In this document: positions 23,501-29,988 of the stretch, piece by piece | How positions within the stretch are numbered: the stretch's first letter is position 1 | How the letters are laid out: each line of letters opens with the position of its first letter | Source of the DNA: Phymorhynchus buccinoides | Taxonomy: Eukaryota; Mollusca; Gastropoda; Neogastropoda; Raphitomidae | DNA length: 64,000 bases | Direction: 5' to 3' | Assembly (NCBI GenBank): GCA_017654935.2 | Contig: CM065690.1 | Coordinates: forward strand, 16,568,703 to 16,632,702 | The notes under the pieces: model-generated | Told to the model about the DNA's origin: nothing | Database searches by the model: none | What the model saw: the letters and a program-made list of their open reading frames with translations, nothing else | Program-made: the position numbers and the translations under genes

Positions 23501-26500
23501 AAAATGCATCTGTGCCAACAAATCCGGTCTCAAATGAGAGGTGGTCGCTCAACAGAGGGTCGTAAAATAGGGGTTTGTCTGTATCCGAGTTCTTACATTC
23601 TTTTACACTTTGGGCCTTAGCGTATTATAGATAGACCAGCTGTTTCTGAGCAAGAGTACATGCTTCAGTTATGCAGACTACGCATGGCTTTTGAAAGAGA
23701 TAACCAAATCTGGTACCGTGTGCCATCTTTTGTGACGGTAGTTCATAGTAAAAAATAAAAGTCTCCAATCTTATGGACTATAAAGCAATACTGTTATTCC
23801 TGACTGAGACCCCTGCGTCTAGTGGTATGACTAATGGCATGTAATACTAAATGGCTTATTGTTGCAGTAAAAAAAAAAATGAAACGGACCTGTTTTCTCT
23901 ACGGATTTGTCCGTAATTATTACATTTTGAGACCTCCAATTACGCTATTACGGTCAGCAACACAAAAAATCTGCATTTCCGCTGAACGAGTGCGGAAAAA
24001 GAAAAAAGAAATCAAAAGAAGGCATGGCGTTTGAGCCGTACTCGCTACTCTGTCGTCTGCTATCAAAGGTATCACTTCGAGTGATGTCCCTTGAATGAAT
24101 ACTTCCGGTTTATTTCTCCATGCCGCCATTTTTCTAGGTACGAAGTGCAAAATTTCGGCAGTTGTCGAAGTTGGGTTTGGATGGGAAGTTGCAGCATTAC
24201 TGTTTTCAGAGCTTGGGATTATTGACAGTGAAGATTTGGGGTAAACAGATCTGATGAAAGTATCTTGCAATCCAGAGTTCTCTCAGCCTTTAAAATGAAG
24301 CGAGTTTTACCCAAGTGCTTTTCGTCTGTGTGCAGGTGGAGACTATGGTGTACAGAGCGGACACCACCAGCGCCAGGCTGTTCAAAGCCCTGAGAGAGAA
24401 AATTGACCAGGTGTGTCATGTCAACCCTTTCACCGCCAAAGATGCATTTTAGCACCACAATGATTTAACTTCTATGTCACTAAAAGGCATCAAATTGGGG
24501 TCTGTTATCCAAAGACCCTATTGTCTTAGTTTTGGGAAGTAAGGATAGACCTTATTTTATATATGTCACAGAAGAATCCCCAATACTGCCGATGGATTTT
24601 GTTCTCTACCCAGGTGAATTTAATGGACATTTTTGGCTGAAACATGGCTGGCGGTGAAAGGGTTAACTTGAAAAGGAAAAGAGCTTCACAATGATTTAAC
24701 TTAGCGCAAAAGAAAATGAAGAAAGATCAAGCTGCTTCAGCGCTTTGCAGTTAAACAACATTCACAAGACCTTTTTTTTGGGCATAAATTACCAGTATTC
24801 ATATTTTATACTGAACTTGGTATGCCAAATTCTGGTCATAAGTAACTTCAATCTTCAAATCGGGGTGCATAAAATCAGTTGATTACCGATTCAATTTTGT
24901 CTTCGTTTTTGTATTTTCATGATTTTTTGTTGTTGTTGTTTGTTAAGAAATGGCAGATAAACAAGAGCATGTACTTCAATGTTCAAGCCAGCGAAATGTG
25001 AAAAAAGGAGATTTAAATTTTTGGAAAATTTACAGTCACGAGGCGAAAGCAGATATTGGAAAAAAACAAACTAAATGCTTGAAATATTTTTGTGTACCGT
25101 ATTTATTTGACTATAAGGCGCACCTTAATTATAAGGCGCCCAATTATTTTATAAAAAATTCAGATTTTGTTAATATATTTCCTTACTGTTTATTAGTCAT
25201 GTTATAAGGCGCAGGGGTCTCCCTCTGTGAAAACAGTATCGCCTTATAGTCAAGTCTCCCTCTGTGAAAACAGTATCGCCTTATAGTTAGAAAAATACGG
25301 TACAATTGAAAGGGATGCACTCCTGTGTTGTACCCAGGAAAGCCTGAGCCCCTCAGAGCGCGGTCAGATCATGGGTGAACTGGGCGACAACCTGCCGGAG
25401 GTGTGTGGGTCCATCGACCGCCTCAACACCGCCCTGTCCTTCCTGAGGGCCCTGGGGGGTCACCCTGACTGCTCCCTGCACCAATTCATGGAGCACACCC
25501 TGAGGATGAAGCTCACCGTGTGCAGCACTAAGGTCAGTTAACGTCATTGAGTACTGTTCATTTATATATTGCCGATGTTTCTGAACGTGGCCCTGTCCTT
25601 CCTGAGGGCCCTGGGGGGTCACCCTGACTGTTCCCTGCACCAGTTTATGGAGCACACCCTGAGGATGAAGCTCACCGTGTGCAGCACTTAGGTCAGTTAA
25701 CGTCATTGAGTACTGTTCATTTATATATTGCCAATGTTTCTGAACGTGGCCCTGTCCTTCCTGAGGGGGGTCACCCTGACTGTTCCCTGCACCAATTCAT
25801 GGAGCACACCCTGAGGATGAAGCTCACCGTGTGCAGCACTAAGGTCAGTTAACGTCATTGAGTACTGTTCATTTATATATTGCCAATGTTTCTGAACGTG
25901 GCCCTGTCCTTCCTGAGGGCCCTTGGAGGACACCCTGACCGCTCCCTGCACCAATTTATGGAGCACACCCTGAGGATGAAACTCACCGTGTGCAGCACTT
26001 AGGTCAGTTAACGTCATTGATTACTGTTCATTTATATATTGCCGATGTTTCTGAACGTGGCCCTGTCCTTCCTGAGGGGGGTCACCCTGACTGTTCCCTG
26101 CACCAATTCATGGAGCACACCCTGAGGATGAAGCTCACCGTGTGCAGCACTAAGGTCAGTTAACGTCATTGAGTACTGTTCATTTATATATTGCCAATGT
26201 TTCTGAACATGGCCCTGTCCTTCCTGAGGGCCCTGGGGGGTCACCCTGACTGTTCCCTGCACCAGTTTATGGAGCACACCCTGAGGATGAAACTCACCGT
26301 GTGCAGCACTTAGGTCAGTTAACGTCATTGATTACTGTTCATTTATATATTGCCGATGTTTCTGAACGTGGCCCTGTCCTTCCTGAGGGCCCTTGGAGGA
26401 CACCCTGACCGCTCCCTGCACCAGTTTATGGAGCACACCCTGAGGATGAAACTCACCGTGTGCAGCACTAAGGTCAGTTAACCCTTTAAGTCCTGACGCT

Positions 26501-29500
26501 CTGTGCGCTCAGTCACCTCTGAAATCCTAGCCCAAGGGACTTCACTCCGTACAAAAGGGGGGGTAGCGTCAAAAAAATAAAATAAAATAAGATATACCCT
26601 AGCAGATTTATTTTTTGGTTTGTTTGTTTTGAATGTGTTGCCGAGATGTCTGTCTGATTTGCAAAATGAATTTCAAGATGTTATGGGGATGCATGGCTCC
26701 ACAAAAAAAAAATCAAAATGCCAAAGTGTAGTCGCAAACTGCATTCACTAGTCATTCACTGCCTACTTTTGCAGACTGGTGAAGCCTAAGACGACTGAAA
26801 TGGAAATGTAGATCAAAATCATTCACTTACCCTTTCACTTCACGATCTTATAATTCCTATCTTTCACAAAAAAGGGAATTTTCATCGCTGTCATCACTCA
26901 GTGGATGCAATAACGACTCATCATCCATGATGTAAAAGTTGGGAAAATGCCGATGTCAGCAACACGACTTCAAAACTTTGCATCGATCGAACAAACACAA
27001 GCTCGCTGCCGAAATAGGTCAGAGTACACTCCTTACTCGTCACTTCGTGATCTCATAAGTCCCATCTTTCACAAAAATAGGACTATTCATCGCTTTCCTC
27101 AGTCAATGGACGCCATAACTGTTTGTCATCCATATTAGAAGAATCGCGAAAATGCTGAAGTCGGTCACTAATTTTCAAAGATTCATATCTTCCAAACCAA
27201 TCAGCCTAGAAGCCATTGCAAGTAACAGGGTAGAAGTGTAATCTATTGCAAAAGCGAGGCTGAAGCGCCCACGTGACTGCCATGTGATAGAAACAAAAAT
27301 GGAAGCGCCCAAACCGGCCACATGGAATCGGTACGTTCCGGAACGTTCTCTGCATTTACAATCCAATTTTTTTTTTGAATGTTTCCGAACATTCACTGCA
27401 TAAGAGGGTTAACAGATCATCGATTGTTCACAGATTATATTTGACCTAGCATCACGAAAGGGACATTAAGTGTCAAACTGACCATTGTAACAAAATTGCA
27501 AACTGCAGACAAAGATATTTCTAATGATACAAGAACCATTCTTGTATTTGTGTCCGTTCCAGAGTTACGAGCATTTAAAGTTAGCAGAGTAAGCATCAGC
27601 CATTTTGAGAAAACACAGTTTAAAGTCTAGACTTGCTGTTTAAAGTCTAGACTTGCTGAAGAAAATCCATTGGCCTACTCGTTTTAAAACACTTATAAGA
27701 CCATTTAGACGCCATATTAAAGAATATCCATTATAAATATGACGGATAAGATGTTAGAGAACACAAAACTACCCATAGCTCAAAATTGACAAAAAACGAA
27801 GGTGGAAAAAGAAGCGAGAGACTCCTTTTTCTTTCACAACTCAACAGGCTTGTTAAGGGAGGAAGCATGCGAGGCGCCGCTCTGTCGCCTAACGCTAACG
27901 CCCCTTAAGTACGCCACCTTGTTCGCTTCACGTATTTCAGTCTTTGCTCGACCTCTTCACTAATTACAACACAGCACAGTAATTACAACACAGCACAGTA
28001 ATTACAACACAGCACAGTAATTACAACACAGCACAGTAATTACAACACAGCACAGTAATTACAACACAGCACAGTAATTACAACACAGCACAGTAATTAC
28101 AACACAGCAAAGACACGCAGCACAAAGCTAAGATTTTAAGATAAAAAAACAAAAAACTTGTGGTTACCATGTCTGTGATGCTGTCTGCGTTCAGGCCCAG
28201 CAGCTGTGCTGTCTCAAGCACCTGCAGTCGCTGTGGGTGGTCCTCTGCTACCACAGAGCCGCCATCCTGGCCTCGCACAAACAGGTAAGGAAGGATCTGT
28301 CAATGTACACCCTCTTTTTTTTTCTTTTTTTTTCTTTTGCTGTCCCATCTTCTGGGCCGTACATTGGCGTTGCTCCCACGCCGCTCATTCCGAGTCCCAA
28401 CTCGCAGCCACACCTCTGCTTGTTCAGGTCGCAGAATCCGAGACCAGCAGTCCAATGGGAGCGAATCTATGTTAGGCCGTCGGGAGGCAACCAACCGAAG
28501 AGAGACACTGCACTGCTGCTGAGTCACTTTGGTGGAGTTCGGTGGAACCTGTTCAGGACACCGCCTACTAAGCCCCCTACTGACGACGTTATTCTCTTTG
28601 TCGCGGAGCTGGCGTGAGTGAGGTCCTCCTCCGAGGGCACCACCACGACCATCCACCGACAGCTCCCCAGAACGCACTGATTCCCATGACTTTGACCCGA
28701 ACGCACCAAGGCATAGACTGGATTGGAAACCGAAACTGAGGTCACCATGAGAGCAGGGCATGCAAAGCCACAGAATTTGATACATTTTTTTTTTTAATGA
28801 TTGATGGAAATGAGGCGGATGACTATGATGATGATGATGATACTATGAGTTCTGTATCAGTCTGAGACTACATGACGGGGCCGTATTCTATGCTTCCTTT
28901 CATAATGATATCCCGGCGTTAACCAGGCCCGAGAACTACAGACACCTGCAGTGTTGGTCTTGAAATTAGAGCAACACTCTCAGAATCGTATCCGTTAAGC
29001 GGATGAAACTTGACTGTGGTTTCAGTCTTCCCATTGAGCCCATAGCCACTCACTCTGGGTAGGAGTCGGCCCAGGACCGAAAAAAACCCTCGCCTCTGAT
29101 GGGATTCGAACCCGTGACCTCCCAGCCAGTAGTCCGCGACGCTAACCACTACGCCACGGCGGCTGGGTACACCGTCTTTTTCTTTCTTTCTTTTCATTGT
29201 TTCTTTTCTTTTGTTCTTTCGCTCTTATGTTCGTTTTGTTTTTTTCTTCTCCTTTCTTTCCTCCTTTGCTTCATTTCTTCCCTTTTCCTTTTCCTTTTCC
29301 TCCCTTTCTATATATTGCAATATTATCCCTATCTCCTGTCGCTCATTTTGAACCCATTCGTTGTATAAACCATGGGCAGATGTTTGTCTTGTTTTTCTCT
29401 TTCCATAACACTCTCTCTGTTCACTCCTCTACGCGCTCTCTCTCTTTCTTTCTCTCCCAGGACGCCTTCGACGGCGTGGAGGGCAAGTTCAGAGAGGCCT

Positions 29501-29954
29501 TGACCTCTGACCAGGAACGGGAAGTGGAGGCCATGTGTCAGCAGATGTCAGTGGAGCGGCTGGAGTTGCTGCTCGTGCTGCTGTTCGAGTGCATCATGCT
29601 GCGACTGTCGGAGCCTCAGGAGCAGGACGACGACACCCAGCCTGAACACTACAGGTCAGGGGAAAGTAGCGTGTGTTGTTGAATCGGGCGACATGTTGTC
29701 ACACGCATGTTACATAGCTGCCCACCATTCCGAATTTCCCGGGATTTTTCCGTTTTCCAGCCGCATTTCCGATTATGACAATAAAATCCTGGATTCTGAA
29801 ATCACAAGGGAAAAAAGAAAAGAAAAAAGTCAAGTTCATGTTGAAGTCAACGTGCGTGCCATTTCCACAGCCATTCCAAATGCCAATCCAACATTTATTA
29901 TCCCGGAAACCATAAAAAATGTTTCAGCGACAAAAGAGAGGGAGGGAGGGGGTG

Positions 29955-29988
<34 letters not shown>

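Noticed and set aside
25353..26328. Reverse-strand frames repeating MTLTDLSAAHGE
   Set aside because: They are the antisense of exon 11 and its tandem copies, which are explained by the sense exon.
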